NCBI RefSeq assembly: GCF_014635085.1 | Contig: NZ_BMCH01000006.1 | Coordinates: 124,001-188,000 of the forward strand | Length of the DNA stretch: 64,000 nucleotides | Origin: Asaia siamensis | GTDB taxonomy: Bacteria > Pseudomonadota > Alphaproteobacteria > Acetobacterales > Acetobacteraceae | Reading direction: 5' to 3' | Shown: positions 47,216-58,359 of the stretch, one piece after another | Position numbering within the stretch: the stretch's first letter is position 1 | Layout of the letters: each line of letters begins with the position of its first letter | Translations under genes and position numbers: made by a program | Notes under the pieces: generated by a model | Database searches by the model: none | What the model was told of the DNA's origin: nothing | What the model saw: the letters and a program-made list of their open reading frames with translations, nothing else

Positions 47216-48568
47216 ATGACGGAGCGCGCCTTCCCCTCCGATCTCTTTGCCGGGTCGCGTTTCGCCGTGGCCGGACTGGGCCGCAATGGCAGCGCCGTGG
47301 TCAGAGCGCTTCTTGCCATGGGCGCAGAAGTGCAGGCCTGGGATGACAAAAACCCGCCTGAAGCCGATCCAGCCCGGAAACGCTTTACGGCAGCTCCGAT
47401 CGAGACGCTTGCGGGTTTTGACGCGCTCATTCTGTCACCAGGCATCCCGCATCTTCTGCCCACACCGCACCCGGCTGCCGTCAAGGCACGCGAAGCCCAT
47501 GTGCCCATTCTGTCGGATGCGGAAATCCTGTTTCAGGCCGTACGCCGTGCGGGATCGAAGGCGCGTTTTGCCGCCATCACCGGCACCAATGGCAAGTCAA
47601 CCACGACCGCGCTGCTCGCGCATATGCTGGAAAAGGCCGGTTATCCGGTAGCTGCAGGTGGCAATCTCGGCACAGCCTCGCTCGCCCTGCCGCTCCTGCC
47701 CGATAACGGCGTGTATGTGATCGAGATGTCATCCTACATGCTCGAACGTCTGCATGATTTTCATGCTGACACGGCTTGCCTGCTCAATCTGACCCCGGAT
47801 CATCTCGACCGACATGGCGACATGGCAGGCTACGCCGCTGCCAAGCGTCACGTCTTCGACAATATGACGGCTTTGGATCTCGCTGTGATCAGCATAGACG
47901 ACGCCTATTGCCGTGAAATAGCGCAGGATTGTGCTCTCGAGGGTCTTACGGTTCTCAGGCTCTCGGTCTGTGATGCGCCTTCCGTAGCGGCTATCGCAAC
48001 GCCGATGCAGCAGGCCCCGACTTTGCCGGGGGCGCATAATCTGCAGAACGCTCTCGCAGCCAGCGCCATGGCGCGGCATCTCGGTCTGGATGAGCAAGAA
48101 ATTGCCGAAGGCCTCAGGACCTATCCGGGCCTGCCTCATCGTCAGGCCCTGGCCGGCGTGATTGACGGCGTACGCTTCATCAATGACAGCAAGGCAACCA
48201 ATGCCGAAGCCGCCGAAAAGGCTCTGCTTTGCTATGACAAGGTGATCTGGATTGCCGGGGGCACCGCCAAGTCTGGCGGGATCGACGCTTTGGCGCCGCT
48301 TTTCGGACGTATTGCCAAGGCATTTCTGATCGGGCGCGACGCGCCTGTGCTGCAAAAGACCCTGCAGGACCATCATGTTGCCGTCGAAAACTGCGGCACA
48401 CTCGATGTGGCGACCGAAGCAGCCCTTGCCGCCGCAAGAGCCCTCGATGTGCCGGTTGTTCTGCTGTCTCCTGCCTGTGCAAGCTTTGACCAGTTTGCAA
48501 GTTTTGAGGCGCGTGGTGCGCAGTTTGTGGATATCCTGACTCGTCTACACGATTCAGAAACGCCCTGA
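47216..48568 (+). CDS. murD: UDP-MurNAc-L-Ala:D-Glu ligase
   Basis: Adds D-glutamate to UDP-MurNAc-L-alanine. The 450-residue Mur ligase has an N-terminal Rossmann domain ([10 protein letters not shown]), the ATP motif [22 protein letters not shown] and the C-terminal [12 protein letters not shown] and [12 protein letters not shown] motifs. It sits between mraY and ftsW as usual. Confidence 0.97.
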   Translation: MTERAFPSDLFAGSRFAVAGLGRNGSAVVRALLAMGAEVQAWDDKNPPEADPARKRFTAAPIETLAGFDALILSPGIPHLLPTPHPAAVKAREAHVPILSDAEILFQAVRRAGSKARFAAITGTNGKSTTTALLAHMLEKAGYPVAAGGNLGTASLALPLLPDNGVYVIEMSSYMLERLHDFHADTACLLNLTPDHLDRHGDMAGYAAAKRHVFDNMTALDLAVISIDDAYCREIAQDCALEGLTVLRLSVCDAPSVAAIATPMQQAPTLPGAHNLQNALAASAMARHLGLDEQEIAEGLRTYPGLPHRQALAGVIDGVRFINDSKATNAEAAEKALLCYDKVIWIAGGTAKSGGIDALAPLFGRIAKAFLIGRDAPVLQKTLQDHHVAVENCGTLDVATEAALAAARALDVPVVLLSPACASFDQFASFEARGAQFVDILTRLHDSETP

Positions 48569-48596
48569 TCCGTAGGGCCAGAGGGATTAGGGGAAT

Positions 48597-49790
48597 ATGG
48601 CAGGGCTCTCACGTGTCGATACGTCCAGAATTGGACGGTGGTGGCGCAATATCGATCGCGTCACACTCTGCTGTGTCGGAATCCTGATCGCCTTCGGTTA
48701 TATCCTCATGCTCGCCGCCAGCCCTGCCGTGGCCGTGCGTATCGGCGCCTCACGCGAGATGTTCATTCTCAAGCAGGTCATCTTCCTGTTGCTCGCAGGC
48801 GCCGTAGTGCTGGTCGTGTCATCGCTTTCCCGTCCGGCGATCAGGCGTCTCGCCCTGATTGGCGGGGTGATCGCCCTTGCGGCCACCTTCATGACGCTGG
48901 TGCATGGGGTCGAGATCAAGGGCGCACGTCGCTGGATCGCGCTGCCCATGATGTCGGTTCAGCCCTCAGAGTTCCTCAAGCCGTTCTTCGCTGTCGTTAC
49001 GGGATGGCTGCTGGCAGAGCAACGCCGACGGACGATCATGGGCTCGATCCGCTTTCCGGGCATGTTGATCGCTTTTGGCTGTTTCGGGCTGATTCTGCTG
49101 CTGCTCAAATCGCAGCCGGATATCGGCATGTTGTCGGTCATCACCATGGTGTTCTTCATCCAGCTTTTCGTGAATGGCCTGCCGATCATTTTCGTGGGTG
49201 CCGGTGTGGGCGCCATGATCGCAGCCTTCGCGGGCGCCTATGTGGCCTTCCCCCACGTGCGCTCGCGCGTGGAACGGTTTTTGCACCCCAATGTCGGTGA
49301 TCACTATCAGATCGACACGGCTCTGCGCGCTTTTGGCAATGGCGGCATGATGGGCCGTGGTCCCGGTGAAGGCCGGGTGAAGGATCTTCTGCCAGACGCC
49401 CATGCCGATTTCGTTTTTGCCGTGGCAGGCGAGGAATACGGGCTGTTCATCTGCCTCTTCATTATTCTCGTTTTTGCCGTGATCGTGGTGCGCACATTAC
49501 TCAAGCTGATGCGTGAGAGCGATCCATTCGTTATCACTGCAGCCTCGGGTCTGGTGGCGGGTTTTGGCCTGCAGGCCTTTATCAATATGGGCTCGACCTT
49601 GCATCTGATTCCGACCAAGGGCATGACGCTGCCGCTCATTTCCTATGGCGGCTCATCCGCTCTTTCTATCGCCCTGACTCTGGGCATGGTGCTGGCCCTG
49701 ACGCGTCATCAGGTCTCTGCCAGCCCGATCAGCTCGCATTATGCCAGCCAGGGCCACTGGACCTCGCTTCGGGAAGGACCGACATCATGA
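48597..49790 (+). CDS. ftsW: SEDS peptidoglycan polymerase FtsW
   Basis: Septal glycan polymerase that works with FtsI. The 397-residue protein has about ten helices, a short cytoplasmic N-terminus and the SEDS motifs (GARRWI, QPSEFLKP, DAHADFVFAVAGEEYG, and the C-terminal ISYGGSS). It starts 28 bp after murD, one of the few gaps in the cluster, and overlaps murG by ATGA. Confidence 0.96.
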   Translation: MAGLSRVDTSRIGRWWRNIDRVTLCCVGILIAFGYILMLAASPAVAVRIGASREMFILKQVIFLLLAGAVVLVVSSLSRPAIRRLALIGGVIALAATFMTLVHGVEIKGARRWIALPMMSVQPSEFLKPFFAVVTGWLLAEQRRRTIMGSIRFPGMLIAFGCFGLILLLLKSQPDIGMLSVITMVFFIQLFVNGLPIIFVGAGVGAMIAAFAGAYVAFPHVRSRVERFLHPNVGDHYQIDTALRAFGNGGMMGRGPGEGRVKDLLPDAHADFVFAVAGEEYGLFICLFIILVFAVIVVRTLLKLMRESDPFVITAASGLVAGFGLQAFINMGSTLHLIPTKGMTLPLISYGGSSALSIALTLGMVLALTRHQVSASPISSHYASQGHWTSLREGPTS

Positions 49791-50902
49791 ACCGTCCAAT
49801 CGTGATTGCCGCAGGAGGCACGGGCGGCCATTTCTTTCCGGCAGAAGCGCTCGCTACAGAACTCGCTGCGCGCGGTCATGAGCTGGTGCTGATGACCGAT
49901 AAACGTGCGGGCAAGCGCCTGACCGGTGTTTTCAAGGATCGTCCGCAATATGTGCTCGATGGTACCGGCGTTGCAGGCAAGGGTATTTCTGCCAAGCTGC
50001 GCGGCGTGGCTTCCCTGCTGCGGGGGGCATGGGCCGCGCGCAGGCTGCATCGCCAGATCAACCCGATTGCGGTCATCGGTTTTGGCGGCTACCCATCCGT
50101 ACCGCCCATTCTGGGCAGCCGTTTCATGGCAGGGTCGCGCCGCCCGATTGTGATCCTGCATGAAGGCAATGCCGTTCTGGGACAGGCCAATGCGCTGCTG
50201 GCGCGCTTTGCCACGGCCATCGCCACCTCCTATCCCACTGTTGCGCGACTGCCGCTCGGATTACGCGCCACGCTGACCGGCATGCCGGTACGTTCTGAAA
50301 TCGAAGCCCTACTCGAGGAAGAATATACGCCTCCGGGTGATGCCATCCATCTTCTGGTCTGGGGCGGTTCGCTGGGCGCCAAGATTTTCTCGACGATCAT
50401 TCCTGCGGCTCTTGCCCAGCTTCCCGCAGGATTTCGTGCGCGTCTGCATGTCACGCAGCAGGTACACGAGAAAGATCTCGCCGATGTGCGCGCTGCCTAT
50501 GAAAAAGCCGGGATTGATTGCGAACTGGCCCCTTTCTTTTCCGACGTCGCAAGCCTTCTGAAAAAAGCGCATCTGGTCATCGGACGTGCCGGTGGGTCGT
50601 CTGTCGCCGAGCTCACCATTGCCGGTCGCCCGTCCATACTCGTGCCGCTGCCGATTGCCGCCTCTGACGAACAGGGCGCCAATGCGACCCAGCTGGTTGA
50701 TGAGGGGGGCGCCTGGATGTTTAGGCAGAACAGTCTGACGCCCGAGACACTCTCGGCTTTTCTGGGCTCATTGCTGAACGATCCCGAACGCCTGGCTGCG
50801 GCAGCCAGAGCGGCGCACGCTTTTGCCCATCCTCACAGTGCCAGACTGCTGGCCGACCTTGTCGAGGCGCGTATTTCGGACTACCGCTCCTCCACTTCCT
50901 GA
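49787..50902 (+). CDS. murG: UDP-GlcNAc:lipid I GlcNAc transferase
   Basis: Makes lipid II at the inner face of the membrane. The 371-residue GT-B protein has the N-terminal [16 protein letters not shown], the FGGYPSVPP and [12 protein letters not shown] segments, and the C-terminal donor-site [12 protein letters not shown]. It overlaps ftsW by four bases and is followed by murC after 55 bases. Confidence 0.97.
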   Translation: MNRPIVIAAGGTGGHFFPAEALATELAARGHELVLMTDKRAGKRLTGVFKDRPQYVLDGTGVAGKGISAKLRGVASLLRGAWAARRLHRQINPIAVIGFGGYPSVPPILGSRFMAGSRRPIVILHEGNAVLGQANALLARFATAIATSYPTVARLPLGLRATLTGMPVRSEIEALLEEEYTPPGDAIHLLVWGGSLGAKIFSTIIPAALAQLPAGFRARLHVTQQVHEKDLADVRAAYEKAGIDCELAPFFSDVASLLKKAHLVIGRAGGSSVAELTIAGRPSILVPLPIAASDEQGANATQLVDEGGAWMFRQNSLTPETLSAFLGSLLNDPERLAAAARAAHAFAHPHSARLLADLVEARISDYRSSTS

Positions 50903-50957
50903 CACGCAGCGTTTTTTACTGACGTCTGTTTTTGCTGTTTCTCTGAAAGCCTGTTTC

Positions 50958-52376
50958 ATGCGCGCACTTCCCCTTTCCATTGGTACCATCCATTTCGTCG
51001 GTATCGGCGGCATTGGCATGTCTGGAATTGCCGAAGTGCTGCATATGCTGGGTTACAAGGTTCAGGGATCGGATATCAGCGAAAGCGCCAATGTGCTGCG
51101 CCTGCGCAAGCTGGGCATTACCGTGGCCATCGGTCATGATGAGGCCAATCTCGGCGGAGCGCAGGTTGTCGTGACCTCAACGGCGGTCAAGAAAGACAAT
51201 CCTGAAGTTCTCGCTGCACGGGCGCGCCTGATTCCTGTCGTGCGTCGCGCCGAAATGCTGGCCGAACTCATGCGCCTGCGCTGGGCGGTGGCTATTGGCG
51301 GCACACATGGCAAGACAACCACCACCAGCCTTGTCGCCTGCGTGCTGGAACAGGCAAAGCTCGACCCGACCGTCATCAATGGCGGCATCATCGAAGCCTA
51401 TGGCACCAATACGCGCATGGGGTCAGGCGACTGGATGGTCGTCGAGGCCGATGAGAGCGATGGCTCCTTCCTGCGTCTGCCTGCGGTGATTGCGGTCGTG
51501 ACGAATATGGACCCCGAACATCTCGACCACTGGGGCACGGCCGAAGCCATGCAGGCTGCCTATGACCAGTTCGTCTCGAATATTCCCTTCTATGGCTTTG
51601 CCGTGCTGTGCATCGACCACCCCGCCGTGCAGCAGATGATCCCGCGTCTGTCTGATCATCGCATCGTCACCTACGGGTTCAGCCCCCAGGCCGATGTACG
51701 CGCCGACAAGCTGATTACCGATCGTCTCGGCGCCACGTTCGAGGTGGTCATCACCAGCCGCACCCAGAAAACCACGCGTCGCGCAGGGCCGTTCCGCCTG
51801 CCCATGCTTGGCCAGCACAACGTGCTGAATGCGCTTGCTGCGATTGCGGTCGCAAGCGAGATGGATATCAGCGACGAGACCATCCGCCTCGCGCTCGCCG
51901 GGTTCCGCGGCGTCAAGCGTCGCTTCACGCGCTGCGGCGATTATAACGGCATCACGGTGATCGACGATTACGGCCATCATCCTGTCGAGATCGCTGCGGT
52001 TCTGCGCGCGGCCCGTCAGGCGGGTGCCCGCGATGTGATCGCCGTCGTGCAGCCCCATCGCTATTCGCGTCTCGAAGCCCTTTTCAGCGATTTCTGCACC
52101 TGCATGAATGACGCTGGCACGGTGATCGTGACCGATGTCTATGCCGCAGGTGAGGCGCCGATCGAGGGCGTCAATCGTGACTCGCTGATCGAAGGGCTGA
52201 GGGCCAGCGGTCATCGCTCTGTCGTGCCGCTGCCTGGACCGGAACATCTGGCTGAAATGATCAATGCCATCGCCAAGCCGGGTGATTTCGTGGTCTGCCT
52301 CGGCGCTGGCACCATCACCAACTGGGCGCACGCTCTTCCGGGACAGCTCGCCGAACTGAACGGCAAGGCCTCATGA
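50958..52376 (+). CDS. murC: UDP-MurNAc:L-Ala ligase
   Basis: First of the four stem-peptide ligases. The ATG at 50958 gives 472 residues and places the conserved [18 protein letters not shown] at the N-terminus; the frame is open back into murG, but that part is not family-like. It has the ATP motif [21 protein letters not shown] and [10 protein letters not shown]. The ribosome site is weak, so translation may depend on that of murG. It overlaps murB by ATGA. Confidence 0.96.
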   Translation: MRALPLSIGTIHFVGIGGIGMSGIAEVLHMLGYKVQGSDISESANVLRLRKLGITVAIGHDEANLGGAQVVVTSTAVKKDNPEVLAARARLIPVVRRAEMLAELMRLRWAVAIGGTHGKTTTTSLVACVLEQAKLDPTVINGGIIEAYGTNTRMGSGDWMVVEADESDGSFLRLPAVIAVVTNMDPEHLDHWGTAEAMQAAYDQFVSNIPFYGFAVLCIDHPAVQQMIPRLSDHRIVTYGFSPQADVRADKLITDRLGATFEVVITSRTQKTTRRAGPFRLPMLGQHNVLNALAAIAVASEMDISDETIRLALAGFRGVKRRFTRCGDYNGITVIDDYGHHPVEIAAVLRAARQAGARDVIAVVQPHRYSRLEALFSDFCTCMNDAGTVIVTDVYAAGEAPIEGVNRDSLIEGLRASGHRSVVPLPGPEHLAEMINAIAKPGDFVVCLGAGTITNWAHALPGQLAELNGKAS

Positions 52377-53269
52377 GCACGGCGCTTCGTTCCCTCACCC
52401 CGCGCGGCAGGCTGAGCTTCGATGCGCCGCTTGGCCCACGCGCCTGGTTCCGTACGGGCGGCAACGCCGAAGCGCTTTTCGTGCCCAAGGATGCACAGGA
52501 TCTTGCCGAGACCCTCGCCGCTCTGCCGCCAGGAACGCCGGTCACTGTGCTTGGCGCCTGTTCGAATGTCATCATACGCGATGGTGGGATAGACGGGCTC
52601 GTCGTGCGTCTTGCCGGTGGTTTTGCGGATATCGTAATCGAGCCTGACGGGCTGATTGCGGGCGCTGCCGCTCTCGACATGATCGTTGCCGAACAGGCCG
52701 CCAATGCGGGGCTGGCAGGGCTCGAGTTCCTCGCTGGCATTCCCGGCTCGATAGGCGGAGCCGTGGTCATGAATGCCGGGGCCTATGGCTCTGACATGAA
52801 TGCCGTGCTCGACTGGGCAGAGGTGCTTCTGCCCGACCAGACCATTGCAAGACTGAGCAATGAGGCGCTCGCCTTCACCTATCGCCATGCCGTGCTCCCT
52901 GAAGGCGCCATCGTATTGCGGGCACGCCTGAATGCCCGCCCCGGCGATGCCTCGGCGATACGCGCGCATATTGCCGAGATCAAAGCCGCACGTGAGGCGT
53001 CGCAGCCCGTTCGGGCACGGACAGGTGGTTCCACCTTTCGTAATCCGGAAGGTCACAAGGCCTGGCAGCTCATTGATGAGGCCGGGTGCCGCGGGCTGAT
53101 GCAGGGCGGCGCGCAGGTGAGCGAGAAACATTGCAATTTCCTGCTCAATCTCGGCGAGGCCACGAGCAGCGATCTCGAAGCCCTTGGCGACGAGGTGCGT
53201 CGTCGCGTGCAGGAACACAGCGGCATTGCGCTGCATTGGGAAATCAAACGTCTGGGGAAATTGCCATGA
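52373..53269 (+). CDS. murB: UDP-MurNAc dehydrogenase (UDP-GlcNAc-enolpyruvate reductase)
   Basis: An FAD enzyme that forms UDP-MurNAc. The 298 residues are of the short (type II) form. FAD-site motifs are [12 protein letters not shown] and [17 protein letters not shown], and the catalytic region [21 protein letters not shown] holds the Ser that protonates the intermediate. It lies between murC and ddl with four-base overlaps on both sides. Confidence 0.96.
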   Translation: MSTALRSLTPRGRLSFDAPLGPRAWFRTGGNAEALFVPKDAQDLAETLAALPPGTPVTVLGACSNVIIRDGGIDGLVVRLAGGFADIVIEPDGLIAGAAALDMIVAEQAANAGLAGLEFLAGIPGSIGGAVVMNAGAYGSDMNAVLDWAEVLLPDQTIARLSNEALAFTYRHAVLPEGAIVLRARLNARPGDASAIRAHIAEIKAAREASQPVRARTGGSTFRNPEGHKAWQLIDEAGCRGLMQGGAQVSEKHCNFLLNLGEATSSDLEALGDEVRRRVQEHSGIALHWEIKRLGKLP

Positions 53270-54204
53270 GCCTGAAAATCGCTGTCCTTCAGGGTGGAAT
53301 TTCAAGCGAGCGCCCGGTGAGCCTGCGCAGCGGTGCCGGTGTCGCCCAGGCCCTGACAGAAGCGGGCCATGACGTGGTGAGCGTCGATGCCGGGCCGGAT
53401 CTGGTGCAGACAATCAAGGCGCTGCGTGACTCCGCCCCCGACGTGGTTTTCAATGCGCTGCACGGGCCGCTGGGTGAAGACGGTGCCATTCAGGGCGTGC
53501 TGGAATGGCTCGGGCTTCCCTATACGCATTCCTCCATACGGGCCTCATCGCTGGCCATGGACAAGGACGCCTCACGTCGCGTTTTTGCTGCCGCCGGGCT
53601 GCCGGTCGCAGAGGGGCGTGTTGTCACGATGGAGGAACTCGCTGCTGCCGATCCGCTGCCCACCCCCTATGTGGTCAAGCCGATCTCGGAAGGGTCTTCT
53701 TTTGGTGTCGAGATCGTGCGCAGCGGCAGCAATCGCCGTCAGGCCATCGCCGCAAACTGGGCCTTCGGAAAAGAAGCTCTGATCGAGGAATATATTCCTG
53801 GTCGCGAACTCACCGTCGCCGTGCTTGGCGATCGCGCCCTGACCGTGACCGATATCGTCGCCGCCTCGCCAACCGGTGATTTCTACGATTTCGATGCAAA
53901 ATATGCTCCCGGCGGCTCGGTGCATCATGTCCCCGCCCAGGTGCCGGAAGCGATTTTCGAGCAGGCCCTGCGTGTGGCCGAAGCGGCGCATCGCGCTCTT
54001 GGCTGCTCCGGTGCCTCGCGCGCGGATTATCGATACGATGAAGAAACCGGGCGGCTGATCCTGCTCGAGGTCAACACGCAGCCCGGCATGACGGCCACAT
54101 CGCTGCTGCCCGAACAGGCGGCCTATTGCGGGATTTCCTATCCCGAGCTGTGCGACTGGCTGGTGCGCGACGCCCTCACGACACGAGGCAAACCGATCGC
54201 ATGA
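53266..54204 (+). CDS. ddl: D-alanine-D-alanine ligase
   Basis: Joins two D-Ala for MurF. The start at 53266 ([23 protein letters not shown]) overlaps the murB stop and gives 312 residues, normal for DdlB; the upstream extension of the frame lies in murB. ATP-grasp motifs include VVKPISEGSSFGVEIV, EEYIPGRELTVAVLG and the C-terminal LEVNTQPGMTATSLLPEQA. The active-site loop is consistent with D-Ala rather than D-Lac. Confidence 0.96.
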   Translation: MSLKIAVLQGGISSERPVSLRSGAGVAQALTEAGHDVVSVDAGPDLVQTIKALRDSAPDVVFNALHGPLGEDGAIQGVLEWLGLPYTHSSIRASSLAMDKDASRRVFAAAGLPVAEGRVVTMEELAAADPLPTPYVVKPISEGSSFGVEIVRSGSNRRQAIAANWAFGKEALIEEYIPGRELTVAVLGDRALTVTDIVAASPTGDFYDFDAKYAPGGSVHHVPAQVPEAIFEQALRVAEAAHRALGCSGASRADYRYDEETGRLILLEVNTQPGMTATSLLPEQAAYCGISYPELCDWLVRDALTTRGKPIA

Positions 54205-55223
54205 GAGACAGGCGGCCAGAAACGCCGTATCGCGGCCCCGTGCAACAGGACAGACCGTCACGTCTGATCCTGTTCATGCGCCGCCACAAACGCGGGCTGC
54301 GTCAGATACTGGCTCTGCTCGTCCTGCTGGGGCTGGTAGGCCTTGGCGTTTCAGCGCTCAAACTGACAAGTTCGGAATCCCGCTTCGCCCCTTACCGGGC
54401 AAAACTGGTCCAGTACCTGCCGTTTCAGATCAAGACCATCCGTATCGAAGGGCGCAATCTGACAACCGAGGCTGATCTGGCAAAGGCGCTGGGCACTTCT
54501 GTCGGTCAGCCTATTTTCGGTTTTTCTGTCTCTGCCGCACGTGACCGTATCGATGCGCTGCCGTTTATCGACCATGCCACCGTGGCCCGCCACATGCCGG
54601 ACACAGTCATCGTCAAGATTGTCGAGCGCAGCCCGATCGCTGTCTGGCAGGACCACGGCCAGTTCATCCTCATCAACCGGGCGGGGGAGCGCGTGCCTGA
54701 TCAGGGGCTGGAAGGCAAGAACGGACAGGCCTTCATCAAGCTGCCGCTGGTGGTAGGAGAAGGCGCCAATCTGGCGGCGGCAACCCTGACAGACGCCCTG
54801 ACTGCCAACCCGGCTGTGAAGGATTTTGTGGTCGCTGCCGTACGGGTGGGGCAGAGGCGCTGGAACCTCACTCTGCGCGATGGCGCAACCGTGCTTCTGC
54901 CAGAAGGGCAGGAACAGGCGGCGCTCTCAAGACTGGCCCAGTATCAGGCCCAGTTCCGCCTCATGGAGCGCCCGGTCGTCTCGATCGATATGCGCCTGCC
55001 TGATCGTATGGTCATCCATCAGACACCAGCGCCTACGCCCGATCCGAATGCTCCTGCTGCTGACAAGAGCGATGCCACGCAGGCTACGGATGACAAGCCG
55101 GCACCAGCCGCAGGTGCCGCGCCCGCGCCTGCATCGGGCAAGCCCTCTCACCCTGCAGCGACACACGGGAGCGCAGCGCATCTCCCAGCCCCCCACCCCG
55201 CAGATGAAGCCCCGGAAGAATGA
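54201..55223 (+). CDS. ftsQ: Cell division protein FtsQ
   Basis: A bitopic protein that recruits FtsL/FtsB to the septum. The ATG at 54201 shares ATGA with ddl and gives 340 residues. A transmembrane helix lies at about 36-54 (ILALLVLLGLVGLGVSAL), then a POTRA domain (QIKTIRIEGRNLTTEADLAKAL and the segment DALPFIDHATVARHMPDTV) and the beta domain. After about residue 270 there is a Pro/Ala-rich tail, a feature repeated in ftsL and ftsI here. Confidence 0.95.
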   Translation: MRDRRPETPYRGPVQQDRPSRLILFMRRHKRGLRQILALLVLLGLVGLGVSALKLTSSESRFAPYRAKLVQYLPFQIKTIRIEGRNLTTEADLAKALGTSVGQPIFGFSVSAARDRIDALPFIDHATVARHMPDTVIVKIVERSPIAVWQDHGQFILINRAGERVPDQGLEGKNGQAFIKLPLVVGEGANLAAATLTDALTANPAVKDFVVAAVRVGQRRWNLTLRDGATVLLPEGQEQAALSRLAQYQAQFRLMERPVVSIDMRLPDRMVIHQTPAPTPDPNAPAADKSDATQATDDKPAPAAGAAPAPASGKPSHPAATHGSAAHLPAPHPADEAPEE

Positions 55224-56620
55224 ACGACCTCGTGCCAACCGACCCGGAAGCCCCACGCAAGAAGCGCCGCCGCACGGTGAGAAGTCGCTCACTGCTGCCG
55301 GTCAGTTCGCGACACAAGAATCACGAGCGTTCTGAGGAACATATCCTGTCACTGCCACCGGCAGACGAACCCAGCCTGCCCAGACACTGGCGTGTTGGCG
55401 TCTTTGGCGTGCTGGATATCGGCTCGACCAAAATGACCTGTCTGATCGGCAGGGGCGAGGCCGATGGCACGTTGCGTGTCCTCGGATATGGCTGGCGCCG
55501 TTCACGCGGCATACGCAATGGCAATATCGTTGACCTGAAAGAGGCCGAGCAGGCCATTCGCGCAACGGTCGGACAGGCAGAAGACGCAGCCGACCGACGC
55601 CTCGACAATATTGCGGTCAATCTCTCCTGCGGCCATCCAGAGAGCCATCTCTTCAATGCCCGCATGCCGATCGGCGGGCGCGAGGTGAGCGAGGCCGATA
55701 TGGGTCGCGTCGTGGCCGAGGGGCAGTCACGCGCCTATACCGAAGGGCGGACGGTTATTCATACCCTGCCTATCGGTTATGCCGTCGATGACACCTATGG
55801 CATTGTCGACCCAAGAGGCCAGGTCTGCGAGCAACTGACAGCCCGGCTGCATGTCGTCGACGCTGCAACGGCAGCGGTGAGGACGCTCGATTCCGTGCTC
55901 ATGCGTTCCGAGCTGAAAATGACCAATCTCGTCTCGGCCGCCCTCGCCTCCGGGCTGTCGGTGCTCGATGCAGATGAGCGTGAACTTGGTGCGACCGTCG
56001 TGGATATGGGCGGGGGCACGACATCGATTGCCGTTTTCGGAGAAGGCATGTTGCGCCACACGGCCTTTCTGCCGGTCGGCGGGCTGCATGTGACGCGCGA
56101 TCTTGCCGGCATGCTCTCCACTTCGCTGGATGAAGCTGAACGGCTCAAGACCAAATATGGAGCCGCCGAGCTTTCGGCAGAAGACAGCAGTGAACTGATC
56201 ACGCTGCAGAAAATCGGGGAAGCAACGGGCGTGCTGACCACCGTGTCGCGTGCCAGGCTTGTCTCTGCCATTCGCCCCCGTATCGAGGAAACACTCGAAC
56301 TCGTTCGCGACAGACTCGACGATGCAGGCTTCGGTCGTACCGGTCGCGAGCGCGTGGTGCTGACAGGCGGTGCGTCCCTCCTTGATGGCGTTGGTCCGAT
56401 GGCCGCCCGTATTCTGGACCGCCCTGTCAGGCTTGGGCGCCCTCTGGGCATCGTGGGCCTGCCGGAAATTGGCGCGAATTCTGCCGGGTTTTCCACCGCG
56501 TCAGGTCTCCTGGCCTGGGCGGCTGGCGCCGATCGGGGCTTTCACGATGCCGATGCCCCTGACCCCCGCCCGAATGGGATGCTAAAGCGTCTGGTGCATT
56601 TCATTAGGGGTCGCGCGTGA
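55220..56620 (+). CDS. ftsA: Cell division protein FtsA
   Basis: The actin-like protein that tethers FtsZ to the membrane. The 466-residue protein starts with about 65 basic, disordered residues (KKRRRTVRSRS) before the ATPase core GVLDIGSTKMTCLIG. Further motifs are VVDMGGGTTSIAVF and VLTGGASLLDG. The C-terminus ends in a short amphipathic helix (MLKRLVHFIRGRA) for membrane binding. It overlaps ftsQ by ATGA; ftsZ follows after 84 bp. Confidence 0.95.
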   Translation: MNDLVPTDPEAPRKKRRRTVRSRSLLPVSSRHKNHERSEEHILSLPPADEPSLPRHWRVGVFGVLDIGSTKMTCLIGRGEADGTLRVLGYGWRRSRGIRNGNIVDLKEAEQAIRATVGQAEDAADRRLDNIAVNLSCGHPESHLFNARMPIGGREVSEADMGRVVAEGQSRAYTEGRTVIHTLPIGYAVDDTYGIVDPRGQVCEQLTARLHVVDAATAAVRTLDSVLMRSELKMTNLVSAALASGLSVLDADERELGATVVDMGGGTTSIAVFGEGMLRHTAFLPVGGLHVTRDLAGMLSTSLDEAERLKTKYGAAELSAEDSSELITLQKIGEATGVLTTVSRARLVSAIRPRIEETLELVRDRLDDAGFGRTGRERVVLTGGASLLDGVGPMAARILDRPVRLGRPLGIVGLPEIGANSAGFSTASGLLAWAAGADRGFHDADAPDPRPNGMLKRLVHFIRGRA

Positions 56621-56704
56621 GTAAAAAGTAACCTATGTAGTTCATGCTCCTCAGTCATTGTTTTGCTTTTAGCGACTGATTTCAGCCCTGTTTCGGATCT
56701 CGCC

Positions 56705-58192
56705 ATGACGCTCAATCTCACAGCACCGCAGTATAATTATTCCGATTTCTCGCCGCGCATCACCGTGATCGGTGTCGGCGGTGGCGGCATGAATGCCGTC
56801 AACAACATGATCGAGATGCAGCTGCAGGGCGTTGAGTTCGTCGTAGCGAATACGGATGCGCAGGCCCTTGCCGGCTCACGCGCCGAACGCCGCGTACAGC
56901 TCGGGCCGCACCTGACACAGGGCCTGGGCGCAGGAGCGAAACCGGAGATCGGCAAGGCAGCGGCCGAGGAAGCAGCAGAAGAAATCAGCCGCCATATCGA
57001 TGGCGCGCATATGGTCTTCGTCACGGCTGGCATGGGCGGCGGCACCGGTACGGGCGCAGCGCCTGTCATTGCCAAGATGGCACGTGATCGCAAGATCCTC
57101 ACCGTTGGCGTCGTCAGCACGCCCTTCGGCTTCGAAGGGGCACGACGCAAGAAGGTAGCCGAAGCTGGCATTGCCGAGCTGCAGCAATATGTCGATACGC
57201 TGATCGTCATCCCGAACCAGAATCTCTTCCGCATGGCCACCATGCACACGACGCTGCGCGAAGCGTTCAAGATGGCCGATGAAGTACTTTATATGGGCGT
57301 GCGTGGCGTCACCGATCTGATGCTGGCGCCTGGACTGATCAATCTCGACTTTGCCGATATCCGCACCGTCATGGCCGAAATGGGCAAGGCGATGATGGGC
57401 ACAGGCGAAGCTGAAGGCGAAGATCGCGCTCTTGAAGCCGCAAACCGCGCCATTTCGAACCCGCTTCTCGACGATTCCTCCATGTCGGGCGCACGCGGCC
57501 TGCTGATCAACATCACGGGTGGTGACGACCTGACGCTTTATGAAGTCGATCAGGCCGCAGAGCGCATCCGTCAGGAAGTCGCCGATGATGCGACCATCAT
57601 CTGGGGTTCTGCAATCGACTCGACACTTAATGGCCGCATCCGCGTGTCGGTTGTGGCGACCGGTATCGATGGCAGCCGTGCTCCCGAACCGGAAGTGGTC
57701 GAAGCCCCTATAGAGACCGTCGATCAGGCCCCCGTTGCGCCGGAAGGCGCTGAAGTCGCGCCCTCAAGCAGCCAGCCCGCCTTCCAGCCCGCATCGACCT
57801 ATGCCTCGGTACCCCGTCAGCAGCCGCATTACGCGCTCGACGGTCAGAACGGTGCCCCGGCATCGGCACCCTCACCGCATTCCGTGCCTCCGCAGGCCAA
57901 CAAGCAGGGGGCGGTTCATACACCCTCGCCGCGTTCGGGTCTTTTTTCCGACCAGAACCAGCGCTCTGCGCCAGAGCCCCAGTCACAGCCACGCAGCCTT
58001 TTCGGCATCGTGACAGGAGCCTTGCGCGGGCGCCCGGCGGCACCGGTCAGCGCCCCTCACGAAGAAACGCCTCGTCATGCGCCGACAATCGTCGAGCGCG
58101 AGGACTCGCCGCGTGTTTCTTCCTCCCACGATAACGGTGAAGAAAACGGTCTGGACATTCCGGCCTTCCTGCGCCGCGATCAGGGACGCTGA
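56705..58192 (+). CDS. ftsZ: Cell division GTPase FtsZ
   Basis: The tubulin-like protein forming the Z-ring. The ATG at 56705 ([19 protein letters not shown]) gives 495 residues; 14 further codons upstream are open but not family-like. The GTP motif [13 protein letters not shown] and the catalytic loop INLDFADI are present. The globular core ends near 320, followed by a long Pro/Gln-rich linker of about 160 residues and the C-terminal peptide DIPAFLRR, which binds FtsA. The 84-bp gap upstream may hold its own promoter. Confidence 0.97.
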   Translation: MTLNLTAPQYNYSDFSPRITVIGVGGGGMNAVNNMIEMQLQGVEFVVANTDAQALAGSRAERRVQLGPHLTQGLGAGAKPEIGKAAAEEAAEEISRHIDGAHMVFVTAGMGGGTGTGAAPVIAKMARDRKILTVGVVSTPFGFEGARRKKVAEAGIAELQQYVDTLIVIPNQNLFRMATMHTTLREAFKMADEVLYMGVRGVTDLMLAPGLINLDFADIRTVMAEMGKAMMGTGEAEGEDRALEAANRAISNPLLDDSSMSGARGLLINITGGDDLTLYEVDQAAERIRQEVADDATIIWGSAIDSTLNGRIRVSVVATGIDGSRAPEPEVVEAPIETVDQAPVAPEGAEVAPSSSQPAFQPASTYASVPRQQPHYALDGQNGAPASAPSPHSVPPQANKQGAVHTPSPRSGLFSDQNQRSAPEPQSQPRSLFGIVTGALRGRPAAPVSAPHEETPRHAPTIVEREDSPRVSSSHDNGEENGLDIPAFLRRDQGR

Positions 58193-58198
58193 AACAGA

Positions 58199-58253
58199 CG
58201 CTCTGTTGCGTCCTGAAACTGAAATTACAGTTCAGTTTCAGGACCTTAGAGCG
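58199..58253. repeat. Long two-tier inverted repeat between ftsZ and lpxC
   Basis: Inner arms GTCCTGAAACTG (58210-58221) and CAGTTTCAGGAC (58233-58244) form a perfect 12-bp stem. Outer arms CGCTCT (58199-58204) and AGAGCG (58248-58253) add six pairs. The loop region can also pair in another way (AACTG with CAGTT, 58217-58232). No T-run follows. It starts seven bases after the ftsZ stop. Confidence 0.8.
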
Positions 58254-58359
58254 TAATACTTGGCAATAAACATTGACTGGTCTGCGCTCCCCTTAAGCGG
58301 CTACAGCTCTCTACATGATCCGGGCATAATGTCGCGGAAACACAGGAGAGCCTCCCATC

